From the NCBI RefSeq assembly GCF_018271995.1, contig NZ_JAGUCO010000004.1, positions 186,001-250,000 of the forward strand: 64,000 nt of DNA. Direction: 5' to 3'. Below, piece by piece: positions 47,775 through 56,579 of this stretch. The translations under genes and the position numbers were made by a program. Source of the stretch: Carboxylicivirga linearis (lineage in GTDB: Bacteria; Bacteroidota; Bacteroidia; Bacteroidales; Marinilabiliaceae). Each line of letters begins with the position of its first letter. Position 1 is the stretch's first letter. The notes under the pieces were generated by a model. The model worked only from the letters and a program-made list of their open reading frames with translations. It searched no databases and was not told the origin of the DNA.

Positions 47775-49832
47775 CTAAAAACTTAGATTGAACCCTGCAT
47801 AAATAGTAAAAGGTAAACCCGGATAATAATAACGAGGCGCATTATTACCAAAGGATGGAGCATTAATTAACACCATAGAAGCGTAATGTGTATTGAACAG
47901 GTTATCTGCACCCAAATAAACTGAACCTTTAAATGGTTCAGAAACAACATCAATAAGTATCCTGCTTCCGGCCTTGGCATAGCTTTCGTACTCTTTTAAA
48001 TTACTATCGTTTAAGTATTGGCTCCCAACTGCTTTATAATTTACATTAATATGAAAAGGTTTAATATAGAGATGTCCATCAATCGAAAACGAGTAATTTG
48101 GGATTCCAGGCAAATGATTTCCACTGTAATCATCTCCATCGTCAATAAAATTCTTGAATTTATTTACAGAAGTAAAGTATGCCACCGAAACATCTAATTG
48201 TCTTTTATCTTTAATTTCAAAAAAGCTTTTATTTGCAGTCAGTTCAAGGCCGTTATGTGTTGTTTCTCCTGCATTGACACCATAAAAAACAGCTTCACTT
48301 TCTCTTTTAGTAACCAATAGGTTACTCAATCTCATCCAATAAAAAGTAAGGTCTATCCTGGTTTTTGCATTATCTGAATGAAAGCGATAGCCAAAATCGG
48401 CATTCCACCCTTCTTCCGGCTTAATATCGCGATTGAAAGATGCATCGGGCATTTGAGCTTCTTCAACAGAAGGTGTTGAAAAACCATGCCCAAAAGATCC
48501 ATACAGGTACATTTGTTTATAGAAATTATAATTCAAACCTATACGTGGCGATGCAATCCAATCATAGCGATGATCATACTTCACTCCTGTTCCATCATCC
48601 TCTGATGTATAAAAAGTTTGATTAACATTTGCTGCAGCTTGCAGTGTCCATTTTGGATGAAACTGATATTCAAATAACACAAAAACATTCACATACGAAC
48701 GGGATATATTATTTGAGTTCAGCAAATCATCCTTATTATCGGAATCTACTCCATAGTATGCAAGTTGGTTCTGCTCCCACATCAACTCTCCTCCCAAATC
48801 AATTCTAAGATTATTTTTGGTGAAAGTGAATTTTTCTCGCATGCCCAGCCCTGTTCTTTGTTCATCCAAACGATTAAAAGGCCTTAACTCGTCCAGATTG
48901 GAATTATTGTAGAACATGTTAATAACATTACTGGTATTTTTTGAAAATGGTGAGCTAAAACCCAGGTTAATCAAATGTCTGCCCGTTTTCTCATATCCTT
49001 GAATATTTTTCCAAGAGCGAGCTGCTTTTTTAGGATTATCATTAAAATCGGTACTATCCAGCGAACTTGGAATTTGACCGTTTAAGTACCTGTAGTTATA
49101 TAAAAAATGTAGATAATTTTTCCCAACTGGCTGCCTCCCTTTCAAAGTAACAGTATATCGGTTGTAATTACTATTCTCGCGATAACCATCGGTATGGAGC
49201 TGCCCGGCAGTGATAGAATATATGCCTGAAGTGGCATTTTTGAAACTAACATTTAATTGGTTAGAAATAGTATTATAACTACCCATCTCACTCTTAAAGT
49301 AGACCTCATTATTGTTTACAGCATTCCATGGATCAATAAAAATAACACCTCCCAAACCAGCACCAAACAATGCTGAAGATGGTCCTTTTAATACCTGAAT
49401 ACCTCCAATATCATTTAATGAAATATCTTCGATGGAAGTCACTCCATCACCATTTGTTAAAGGCATCTCACCCCAATAAGCTTTAATGCGATTACTCTCA
49501 TAGGCAGTACGCGACCCTACTCCTCTAATGGTAATACGATTGGTACTCATGGTACCTTGCTGCATCACCACACCTGGTATTGTGTTTATTTGCTCTGATA
49601 ATTGATAACTGTTTCCAGATCGAATCTGCATGGAATCAATTATTGAAACAGCACCTGACCAACTTTCTAACTTCTGGATATAAACCGGAGCATTAATTAT
49701 TATTTCATCGAGTTTTTTCTGTTCTAAAGTCAATAACGAATCCTTTTGTTGGTCGTTCCATTGCTGACCTCTTATCGGACCAAAACCCCAAATAAATAAT
49801 GCTATACAAAGAGCAAACCTTTTACTATCCAT
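47775..49832 (-). CDS. TonB-dependent receptor next to PQQ sugar dehydrogenase
   Basis: The 685-residue protein has a signal peptide (ending PIRGQ), no carboxypeptidase-D-like domain, and a direct plug domain (about 40-150: S-G-A-V-S-I-I-D, I-T-I-R-G-V-G-S-R-T, L-K-G-P-S-S-A-L-F-G-A-G-L-G-G-V). The barrel ends I-Y-A-G-F-N-L-S-F. The compact plan is that of cofactor and siderophore receptors. The gene starts 3 bp after the end of a cytochrome-PQQ dehydrogenase gene; as the E. coli receptor PqqU (YncD) imports PQQ, the same role is plausible here (inference). Confidence 0.9.
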   Translation of the reverse strand: MDSKRFALCIALFIWGFGPIRGQQWNDQQKDSLLTLEQKKLDEIIINAPVYIQKLESWSGAVSIIDSMQIRSGNSYQLSEQINTIPGVVMQQGTMSTNRITIRGVGSRTAYESNRIKAYWGEMPLTNGDGVTSIEDISLNDIGGIQVLKGPSSALFGAGLGGVIFIDPWNAVNNNEVYFKSEMGSYNTISNQLNVSFKNATSGIYSITAGQLHTDGYRENSNYNRYTVTLKGRQPVGKNYLHFLYNYRYLNGQIPSSLDSTDFNDNPKKAARSWKNIQGYEKTGRHLINLGFSSPFSKNTSNVINMFYNNSNLDELRPFNRLDEQRTGLGMREKFTFTKNNLRIDLGGELMWEQNQLAYYGVDSDNKDDLLNSNNISRSYVNVFVLFEYQFHPKWTLQAAANVNQTFYTSEDDGTGVKYDHRYDWIASPRIGLNYNFYKQMYLYGSFGHGFSTPSVEEAQMPDASFNRDIKPEEGWNADFGYRFHSDNAKTRIDLTFYWMRLSNLLVTKRESEAVFYGVNAGETTHNGLELTANKSFFEIKDKRQLDVSVAYFTSVNKFKNFIDDGDDYSGNHLPGIPNYSFSIDGHLYIKPFHINVNYKAVGSQYLNDSNLKEYESYAKAGSRILIDVVSEPFKGSVYLGADNLFNTHYASMVLINAPSFGNNAPRYYYPGLPFTIYAGFNLSF

Positions 49833-49835
49833 AAA

Positions 49836-51242
49836 TTATTGTGGAATCAACTTTAGAATTTTACCTGGTTTTTCAATCGCCACATAAATATATCCATCCG
49901 GACTCATCTCCACATTTCTAACACGTCCAATACCTTCAAGCAGGCGCTCTTGATTTACCACTTTATCCCCTTTTAACTCTACTCTATGCAAATAATGAAA
50001 ACTTAAGGATCCGGTTAGTATATTGTTTTTCCATTTAGGATATTTATCGCCTTTTACAAAAGTCATTCCGCATGGTGCAATAGACGGAATCCAATAAGTA
50101 ACAGGTTGCTCCATGCCGACTTTGGCTGTATCGTTGGTAAAAGTGGTTCCATTATAGTTAATTCCGAATGATATTACAGGCCAGCCATAGTTTTTACCTT
50201 TCTCAATCAGATTTAACTCATCTCCTCCCTTTGGTCCATGTTCATCGGTCCAGATACGACCGGTTTGAGGATGCATACAAACACCTTGCGGATTTCGATG
50301 TCCATAAGAATAGATGGTTGATTTAGCTTTTGTATCATTCACAAATGGATTATCGTCTGGAACTGTTCCATCATCATTGATACGATGAATCTTACCGTTA
50401 TCATTATCGAGGTATTGAGGATGTCGGTCGCGATTCCCCCTGTCACCTACCGAGAAATAGAGGTATCCATCCTTATCAAACTCCAGCTTACAACCGTAAT
50501 GATGTCTTGTTTCGGTTTGTGGCATAGCTCTGAATATTCTCTCCTGATCAACCAACTGATTACCTTTTAACCGCGCTCTCATAATAGCAGTACTGGCCAA
50601 CTTTGGATTATCCTCATTGGGTGAAGAATAAGAGAAATACAACCATCCGTTTGATGAGTAATTGGGGTGTAATTCAATGTCTAACAAACCTCCTTGCCCT
50701 CTGGCAACAATATCAGGTAATCCACTTATCTCCTCCTTTTCGCCATTTACCGTATACCTAATCATACGACCATCACGCTCATTAATAAGCAAATCTCCAT
50801 TGGGTAAAAATTCCAGTCCCCATGGAACATCCAGACCATCAACAACGGTTTCAACAGTAAAATCCATAACCTGACTATGATGAACTCCTGCTTCACTTAC
50901 CACATAATTATCATCATCTGCACTCTTTGCCGACAGCTCTGTTATATAATCTGCTAATCCATATATCTGTTCATCCTTTAAACCTGCATTAAAAGAGGGC
51001 ATACCATAGGATTGACGACCATTTTTAATGCTGTTAAATATTTCATCTCTGCTATTACCGAAAAACCATTTTCTGTCAATAAACGATGATTTTTGGGCAT
51101 TATGACAACTCAAACAGTAACTCTTAAACAGTTCTTCAGAATCTTGGATGGAAATTGCTTTGGGTTCTGAGGGCTTAAGCCAGATAAAGCCAACAGCTAA
51201 TACAGCTATAAGTACAAAAGTAGTTAATGCTATCTTTTTCAT
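49836..51242 (-). CDS. Cytochrome c - PQQ-type sugar dehydrogenase fusion
   Basis: The 468-residue protein has an N-terminal membrane or signal segment (1-22). A monohaem cytochrome c domain follows (~33-110; C43-L-S-C46-H47, distal ligand M82 in Y-G-M-P-S-F). The rest (~125-468) is a glucose/sorbosone dehydrogenase propeller: L-P-N-G-D-L-L-I-N-E-R-D-G-R, H-Y-G-C-K-L-E-F-D, G-D-R-G-N-R-D, Y-G-H-R-N-P-Q-G and W-T-D-E-H-G-P-K-G-G-D-E-L-N. Known members oxidise aldoses with PQQ. The fused cytochrome would take the electrons. It is in an operon with the TonB receptor. Confidence 0.9.
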   Translation of the reverse strand: MKKIALTTFVLIAVLAVGFIWLKPSEPKAISIQDSEELFKSYCLSCHNAQKSSFIDRKWFFGNSRDEIFNSIKNGRQSYGMPSFNAGLKDEQIYGLADYITELSAKSADDDNYVVSEAGVHHSQVMDFTVETVVDGLDVPWGLEFLPNGDLLINERDGRMIRYTVNGEKEEISGLPDIVARGQGGLLDIELHPNYSSNGWLYFSYSSPNEDNPKLASTAIMRARLKGNQLVDQERIFRAMPQTETRHHYGCKLEFDKDGYLYFSVGDRGNRDRHPQYLDNDNGKIHRINDDGTVPDDNPFVNDTKAKSTIYSYGHRNPQGVCMHPQTGRIWTDEHGPKGGDELNLIEKGKNYGWPVISFGINYNGTTFTNDTAKVGMEQPVTYWIPSIAPCGMTFVKGDKYPKWKNNILTGSLSFHYLHRVELKGDKVVNQERLLEGIGRVRNVEMSPDGYIYVAIEKPGKILKLIPQ

Positions 51243-51371
51243 AATAATCAGGTGTATAGTGAACGTTCTAGTGTTTATAACAATACACTAGTAAGAATGT
51301 TAAGCAACATTCAAATAATCTTTCAATAACATTCTCAATTTAAATCACCTAACAATCTAATCAGATAAAAC

Positions 51372-52268
51372 CTACTGACTTTTATGTCGCTTACGAAACT
51401 TACCTATAACAGCAATGCTATAAAAAACCAAGGCTAACCAAATGGAGGCGAAAGCAATTTGTTTTTCAATAGGGAATCCTTCGTTATAAAGAAAGATTCC
51501 CAATAATAACATGATGGTTGGTGCTATATACTGCATAAACCCAACAGAAGTTAGCGGTATTCTTTTGGTGCCTTGTGCAAACCAATATAACGGAAGAGTA
51601 GTAACTACTCCGGCCACAATAAATAGAATATTGGTTAGCAGTGTACCGTTAAACAAATGACCCGATCCATCAATTATGCCACCAATTATATACACTAATG
51701 CAAAAGGTGTTAATACCATTGTTTCAATGGCTAAGGCAGGCATTGGTTCAACACCACTTTTCTTTTTTAATAAGCCATAAAGACCAAAAGAAAAAGCCAA
51801 ATAGATTGATATCCAAGGAAAACGGCCATAGTCGATTGTTAGATAAGCTACTGCACTAACCGCCAATAATAGTGCTATAATTTGAAGCTTACTGAGCCTT
51901 TCTTTTAAGAAAATCATTCCTAATACCACATTTACCAGCGGAGTAATATAATATCCCAAACTAGCTTCAACAATATGGCCTGCATTAACCCCATAAATGT
52001 ATACGCCCCAGTTACTACCAACCAGCAATCCGGTTACAACAAGTGTAAGAAACGATTTTTTATTTCTGAATATTTGCTTTAGATGCAGTTTCTTCTTTAC
52101 CGATAAAAATATCAGCACAAATAAAAACGACCAAAATATTCGATGTGCTAATATCTCAAGAGCCGGTACATGACTTAGTAATTTCCAATATACAGCTAAT
52201 AAACCCCAGCTTACAAAAGCTTGCGCTGTATAAATATATCCTTTAGCCTGACCTTGATTATTGCTCAT
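51372..52268 (-). CDS. rarD: RarD-type EamA-family transporter
   Basis: The 298-residue protein has ten hydrophobic helices in two EamA repeats. The opening G-Y-I-Y-T-A-Q-A-F-V-S-W-G-L-L-A-V-Y-W-K, the L-E-I-L-A-H-R-I-F-W-S and N-W-G-V-Y-I-Y-G-V-N-A-G-H-I-V-E-A-S-L-G-Y-Y-I-T-P-L-V-N segments are characteristic of RarD. Members are DMT-superfamily permeases; the substrate is unknown. It lies ~40 bp after the 104-residue membrane-protein gene. Confidence 0.92.
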   Translation of the reverse strand: MSNNQGQAKGYIYTAQAFVSWGLLAVYWKLLSHVPALEILAHRIFWSFLFVLIFLSVKKKLHLKQIFRNKKSFLTLVVTGLLVGSNWGVYIYGVNAGHIVEASLGYYITPLVNVVLGMIFLKERLSKLQIIALLLAVSAVAYLTIDYGRFPWISIYLAFSFGLYGLLKKKSGVEPMPALAIETMVLTPFALVYIIGGIIDGSGHLFNGTLLTNILFIVAGVVTTLPLYWFAQGTKRIPLTSVGFMQYIAPTIMLLLGIFLYNEGFPIEKQIAFASIWLALVFYSIAVIGKFRKRHKSQ

Positions 52269-52311
52269 CTATATTTGAGTTAAAGCCCGCTAAGGTAGAA
52301 AGAAAATACTA

Positions 52312-52626
52312 TTACTTTTGGTAGATCATAAAATCTTCCAAATCAATATAACCTCGAATGAAGGCAAACAGAACCGCTACGATTACGATGGCTAGAGATA
52401 ATGCCACAATTCTTTTAATCGCATCAACTCTTTTCTCTTTAATCAACCGAGCCCGAAGTTGGTCCCTTTGTTCTTTGGTTAATTGCTTATGATGTGAGGG
52501 ATGATGACGATAAGAATGAACTATCTTTTTATTCATGCCCGAAAATAAACCATCCCGCTTCTTTAGTAAGTCCCTGTTATTCTTCATTCGTTGGATCATA
52601 TCCAACACATGACCTGCATATGACAT
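52312..52626 (-). CDS. Small basic protein with one C-terminal membrane helix
   Basis: The 104-residue protein has a long basic, histidine-rich N-terminal part (H-S-Y-R-H-H-P-S-H-H-K-Q near residues 37-48), a charged helix (Q-R-D-Q-L-R-A-R-L-I-K-E-K-R), and one membrane helix (~70-92, I-V-A-L-S-L-A-I-V-I-V-A-V-L-F-A-F) with a short tail. No family is recognised. It is 17 bp downstream of the NUDIX gene and is probably in its operon. The histidine cluster might bind metal, but that is speculation. Confidence 0.65.
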   Translation of the reverse strand: MSYAGHVLDMIQRMKNNRDLLKKRDGLFSGMNKKIVHSYRHHPSHHKQLTKEQRDQLRARLIKEKRVDAIKRIVALSLAIVIVAVLFAFIRGYIDLEDFMIYQK

Positions 52627-52643
52627 ATAAATTAGGTTAAAGA

Positions 52644-53258
52644 TTAGTCGAACACAACGGGTAAACTTTCGTCTTTTGCCAGACGATACAACTCCTCAAT
52701 CTGAGATTTAACAATACGATCCTCAGATAATGCCGGTAAATGATCTAAAGAGAACCAACCCGAATCTTCAATATCAAAAGCACCACGTAACTCACCTCCT
52801 GTTATACGACACAAAAAAACAATTTTATACACGTACAAAGGTGATGGTGGATGCTGATGAAAACGTTTATCATAAACTGCAAGTAAACGAACTACTTCTG
52901 TTTGAATACCGGTTTCTTCTTCTACTTCTTTTACAGCATTTTCAGCCGGCGATATACCAATATCACACCAACCTCCAGGAATGGTCCATTTACCATCAAC
53001 CACTTCCTTAGCCATTAATATCTCATTCTTATCATTTAATACAAAACCACGCACATCAACTTTGGGTGTTGGATATTCTGTAGGCGGCAAATAAAACGAA
53101 TCAAGCGACTTAATGGGTTTATTGGCTATGGAAGCCATCAGTTCTTTGCTTAAATCAACCAGTTCCTGGTTACGTTCAATTTCATATCCATTTCCTGCAT
53201 ATACTAAGCCGGTTTCGGCCAGTGCCTTAATACGCTTTATTGTATTTAAATAGTCCAT
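52644..53258 (-). CDS. NUDIX hydrolase with N-terminal Hydrolase_N domain
   Basis: The 204-residue protein has an N-terminal helical region (1-60, N-T-I-K-R-I-K-A-L-A-E-T-G-L-V-Y) typical of the Bacteroidota NUDIX subtype, then the NUDIX domain. The box reads G-G-W-C-D-I-G-I-S-P-A-E-N-A-V-K-E-V-E-E-E, with the usual E-V-x-E-E core but D for E in the early position and K for R in the R-E pair. ADP-ribose or a related nucleoside diphosphate is a likely substrate. It precedes the small basic membrane protein. Confidence 0.88.
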   Translation of the reverse strand: MDYLNTIKRIKALAETGLVYAGNGYEIERNQELVDLSKELMASIANKPIKSLDSFYLPPTEYPTPKVDVRGFVLNDKNEILMAKEVVDGKWTIPGGWCDIGISPAENAVKEVEEETGIQTEVVRLLAVYDKRFHQHPPSPLYVYKIVFLCRITGGELRGAFDIEDSGWFSLDHLPALSEDRIVKSQIEELYRLAKDESLPVVFD

Positions 53259-53325
53259 AAATTAAATGTAGCCATTCCTGAAACACCTTCAAAACAAAAT
53301 AAGATAAATTATATCATCAGGATGA

Positions 53326-53490
53326 TCAATCAAAGAAGTAATTGAGTATATGTAAAAGTATTACCAGAAATGCATAAGCAAAGAGTACAATCATTACAAT
53401 GCGCATTATCCTCATTTTCTTACTGTTCTTTAGTAAAAAATAAGCACCCGATGACGCAATCATTAATAATATGGAATTTAATACTGTCAT
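53326..53490 (-). CDS. 54-residue two-helix membrane protein
   Basis: On the complement, ATG 53490 opens a frame of 54 codons to a TGA at 53326-53328. It starts M-T-V-L-N-S-I-L-L-M-I and contains two hydrophobic helices separated by a basic K-N-S-K-K-M-R-I-M-R loop, then L-F-A-Y-A-F-L-V-I-L-L-H-I-L-N-Y-F-F-D. The composition is that of a real small membrane protein, with positive charge between the helices. It is ~67 bp upstream of the NUDIX gene on the same strand and may share its transcript. No homologue is known to me. Confidence 0.6.
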   Translation of the reverse strand: MTVLNSILLMIASSGAYFLLKNSKKMRIMRIVMIVLFAYAFLVILLHILNYFFD

Positions 53491-53613
53491 GCCTTTAGTC
53501 TATGCTTAAGATACAACATTTCAGGCACAAGATGTAGATTTCAATAAAGAAAATAATAATTTAAATTTAACACTCTTTAAATATTTAGCCAACAGCTAAT
53601 TCACTTATTTAGT

Positions 53614-53621
53614 TACCTTTG
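53614..53621 (+). promoter_or_regulatory. Candidate -7 box for the RRM gene
   Basis: TACCTTTG (53614-53621) fits TAnnTTTG. Transcription would start near 53628, giving an untranslated leader of about 145 nt before the RRM gene. A good -33 box is not seen. Confidence 0.45.
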
Positions 53622-53771
53622 TCACGTATTTAAAAATGGATAGTTTGATTTTTGGCTGCTAGTTAGTATTACCTTCCGTTAGTTTAGGTGCCAACCTCCA
53701 CTTTTCAATTATTCCCTTCTTTAAATCGTTATTGTTTAATTAAGTGCTCCTAAAGCACAACGTTTTATTTT

Positions 53772-54071
53772 ATGATGAATATTTTTATTTCGAACCTGAC
53801 TTACGCTATTACTGATGGTGACTTACAGGATTTATTCGAGGAGTATGGACAAGTTAGTTCAGCCAAAATTATTTTAGATCGCGAAACGCGTAAATCTCGT
53901 GGGTTTGGTTTTGTTGAAATGCCAGATGCTGATGCAGCCCGCAAAGCTATTGAAGAATTGGATCGTGCTGAGTACGATGGTCGTGTTATTAATGTGAAAG
54001 AAGCAGAAGCTCGTCCACAACGTAACAACAACCGTGGTGGAAACGGTGGTGGTAACCGTCGTCGTTACTAG
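53772..54071 (+). CDS. RRM RNA-binding protein with RG-rich tail
   Basis: The 99-residue protein is a single RNA recognition motif: RNP2 as I-F-I-S-N-L, RNP1 as R-G-F-G-F-V-E-M, and the G-R-V-I-N-V-K-E-A end. A disordered R-P-Q-R-N-N-N-R-G-G-N-G-G-G-N-R-R-R-Y tail follows. This is the common Bacteroidota type of short RRM protein, thought to act as a general RNA-binding or cold-stress factor. Two ATGs in a row start the frame. The ~145-nt leader suggests control at the RNA level, perhaps autoregulation. A strong terminator follows. Confidence 0.93.
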   Translation: MMNIFISNLTYAITDGDLQDLFEEYGQVSSAKIILDRETRKSRGFGFVEMPDADAARKAIEELDRAEYDGRVINVKEAEARPQRNNNRGGNGGGNRRRY

Positions 54072-54092
54072 TCGTTCTTAAAAAGAAATTAC

Positions 54093-54126
54093 AAAGGCTG
54101 TTTGCAATGCAAACAGCCTTTTGTGT
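54093..54126 (+). terminator. Rho-independent terminator of the RRM gene
   Basis: AAAGGCTGTTTGC (54093-54105) pairs perfectly with GCAAACAGCCTTT (54109-54121) around a 3-nt loop, followed by TGTGTTTTT. Confidence 0.92.
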
Positions 54127-54256
54127 TTTTATAGAGAACACCCCTAATATTCTTACATAAAAAGAAACTTTTTAGTTATATTTAAATGTTACCCCTTAAA
54201 CCAAAGCCTGCAAAAGGGTGTTAACTATTTATATTAGACCTTAATGTAATTTTTAT

Positions 54257-55318
54257 ATGAAAGAATACTTAACCCAAGCTTTTAATGGTGAAGATTTATT
54301 ACTACCTATTATATTATCAACAGCCTTAATTATCCTGGCGTGGATTCTAGGTAATATTCTTACCAAAATTCTACGGAAGGCAATTCATCGTCAGCATAAA
54401 GGAGGAATTGAAAAAGTAGTTACCTTAATTAAAACACCGCTTAAAATTTTAATTGTAGTTATAGCGCTAACCTTTATCAACTCGTATTTCAAAGATAAAC
54501 TGGACTTAAACACCGGAAAAGCTATTTTTCTTTTTATCGTATTTACAATAACCTGGTTGGCCATAGCTATTATCCGCAGTATTAAACACTTTGTGCTATC
54601 GAGCTATAACATACTTGATTCTGATAACCTTAAAGCCCGAAAGATACACACCCAAATGCGTGTTTTTGAACGCTTATTAATATTTCTGGTCAGTTTCATC
54701 GGTTTATCAATAGCCTTACTTAGTTTTGACAAGGTTCGCGAAATTGGACTAAGCCTTTTAGCTTCTGCCGGTATAGCAGGTATTATCATTGGTTTTGCTG
54801 CTCAAAAAAGCCTTTCTCTCTTATTAGCCGGATTTCAGATTGCCATTACTCAACCCATTCGTTTGGATGATGTGGTAATAGTTGAAGGTGAATGGGGATG
54901 GATTGAAGAAATTACACTTACCTATGTAGTGGTTCGCATATGGGATAAACGGCGTTTGGTTGTACCCATCAATTTCTTTATTGAAAAACCCTTTCAGAAC
55001 TGGACCAGACAATCTGCTGATATTTTAGGCACTGTGTTTATTTATGTTGATTACGGATTCCCAGTAGAGAAGATGCGTGAAGAAATGAGTAGACTATTAC
55101 CTGAAATACCAGAATGGGACGGTGCGGTTAATGTTTTGCAAGTTACTGATGCTACTGAAAAAACAATGGAATTACGCGCGCTGGTTAGTGCTAAAGATTC
55201 ACCTAAAGCCTGGGATTTAAGAGTACGACTGCGGGAAGAATTAATCCGTTTTATGCAAAAAGAATATCCTCAATATTTACCTAAAGCAAGAATAGAACTG
55301 GAAAAAGACAATAATTAA
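54257..55318 (+). CDS. MscS-family mechanosensitive ion channel
   Basis: The 353-residue protein has four predicted membrane helices and then the MscS core: a pore helix around S-A-G-I-A-G-I-I-I-G-F-A-A-Q-K-S-L-S-L-L-L-A-G and the beta domain I-R-L-D-D-V-V-I-V-E-G-E-W-G with P-I-N-F-F-I-E-K-P-F-Q-N-W. The cytoplasmic cage follows. It opens under membrane tension to release solutes in osmotic downshock. It is a single gene with a ~100-bp gap to the next. Confidence 0.93.
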   Translation: MKEYLTQAFNGEDLLLPIILSTALIILAWILGNILTKILRKAIHRQHKGGIEKVVTLIKTPLKILIVVIALTFINSYFKDKLDLNTGKAIFLFIVFTITWLAIAIIRSIKHFVLSSYNILDSDNLKARKIHTQMRVFERLLIFLVSFIGLSIALLSFDKVREIGLSLLASAGIAGIIIGFAAQKSLSLLLAGFQIAITQPIRLDDVVIVEGEWGWIEEITLTYVVVRIWDKRRLVVPINFFIEKPFQNWTRQSADILGTVFIYVDYGFPVEKMREEMSRLLPEIPEWDGAVNVLQVTDATEKTMELRALVSAKDSPKAWDLRVRLREELIRFMQKEYPQYLPKARIELEKDNN

Positions 55319-55402
55319 TTGAGAAAACATACTGATTTTAAGGCAAGTTTAGTTTTATTACAAAAAACAAAGCACACCCTTTTCTGCGTCCTTCTATTCT
55401 TA

Positions 55403-55410
55403 TACCTTTG
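55403..55410 (+). promoter_or_regulatory. -7 box directly before the ATG at 55416
   Basis: TACCTTTG (55403-55410) is a perfect TAnnTTTG match and ends only 6 bp before ATG 55416. A start of transcription at the usual distance would fall on or next to the ATG, so the mRNA could be leaderless. The -33 box is not clear. Confidence 0.5.
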
Positions 55411-55415
55411 TTTGT

Positions 55416-56486
55416 ATGACTGATAACTCAGGTAAAATATTACGAAGTATCCGTCCCGGAAAGATCACATTCCCAATTATAATAGGATTAGCTGTTACTG
55501 GTTATTTTCTGTATAAAGAGTTTGACCCTTCCGTTATGGATGCATTCTCTTTTACATTGCAGTCGCTCGTATGGTTTTTTATTTCCTTTCTGCTAATTGC
55601 ATCACGCGATCTGGGATACATCTATCGCATCAGGCTTTTAAGCGGACAACAAATGACCTGGGGCAAAGCCTTTAATATTATTATGCTTTGGGAGTTCACC
55701 TCTGCTATCACTCCTTCTGCCATTGGAGGCACCAGTGTTGCTATTTTTTTCATTAATAAAGAAGGGATTAGAATAGGAAGAAGTACCGCTATTGTTATGG
55801 TTACTTCATTTTTGGATGAGCTTTACTTTATCATCACATTTCCATTAATATTATTATTTATTGGAAGAACTGACATTTTTGCTTTTGGCGATTCAATTGA
55901 AAATGGCTTGCCTTTTTATAAAAATCAGTTCTTTATGTTTGCTTTGGCCGGGTATATCATAAAGTTAGCATACACAATTATACTTAGCTATGGATTATTT
56001 GTTAATCCCAGAGGATTAAAATGGTTATTGCTATGGGTGTTTAAACTTCCAATTATTCGTCGGTGGAGGCCACAGGCCAATGAGTCAGGATCTGATTTAA
56101 TTGCTGCCTCCCGTGAATATAAAGACTGGCCATTTAAAAATTGGTTAAAAGCATTTTTGGCAACAGCATTTAGCTGGACTTCGCGTTACTGGATTGTGAA
56201 TTCTCTCATTCTTGCCTTCTTCGGTTTTCATTTCCTGGGCTGGGATGATCACATTCTTATTTTTGGAAAACAACTGGTTATGTGGATTATGATGCTGGTA
56301 AGCCCTACACCAGGAGGCAGTGGGTTTGCTGAATGGGTTTTTAAAGAGTTTCTTTCAACCATGATTCCTGTTGGAACGGGTGTTGCCATGGCCTTTATGT
56401 GGCGAATGGTAAGTTACTACCCTTATCTTTTAATAGGAGCTTTTATTGTGCCACGCTGGATTAAAAAGCACTTCATAAAAGGTTAA
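55416..56486 (+). CDS. Polytopic membrane protein, UPF0104 / LPG-synthase-like
   Basis: The 356-residue protein has about eight membrane helices and the pattern of the lysylphosphatidylglycerol synthase TM region (UPF0104): E-F-T-S-A-I-T-P-S-A-I-G-G-T-S-V-A near residue 90 and V-S-P-T-P-G-G-S-G-F-A-E near residue 295. The C-terminal catalytic LPG synthase domain is absent. Members are thought to flip lipids or support lipid modification, but here the role is unknown. Confidence 0.85.
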   Translation: MTDNSGKILRSIRPGKITFPIIIGLAVTGYFLYKEFDPSVMDAFSFTLQSLVWFFISFLLIASRDLGYIYRIRLLSGQQMTWGKAFNIIMLWEFTSAITPSAIGGTSVAIFFINKEGIRIGRSTAIVMVTSFLDELYFIITFPLILLFIGRTDIFAFGDSIENGLPFYKNQFFMFALAGYIIKLAYTIILSYGLFVNPRGLKWLLLWVFKLPIIRRWRPQANESGSDLIAASREYKDWPFKNWLKAFLATAFSWTSRYWIVNSLILAFFGFHFLGWDDHILIFGKQLVMWIMMLVSPTPGGSGFAEWVFKEFLSTMIPVGTGVAMAFMWRMVSYYPYLLIGAFIVPRWIKKHFIKG

Positions 56487-56579
56487 ATGTATTTGATTAA
56501 CGCAAAGTATTGAGTGATAAACAATCTGTTTTTCAATCGTATAAATCCATAACTTGGACCTTTATATTAATTTGATAAT

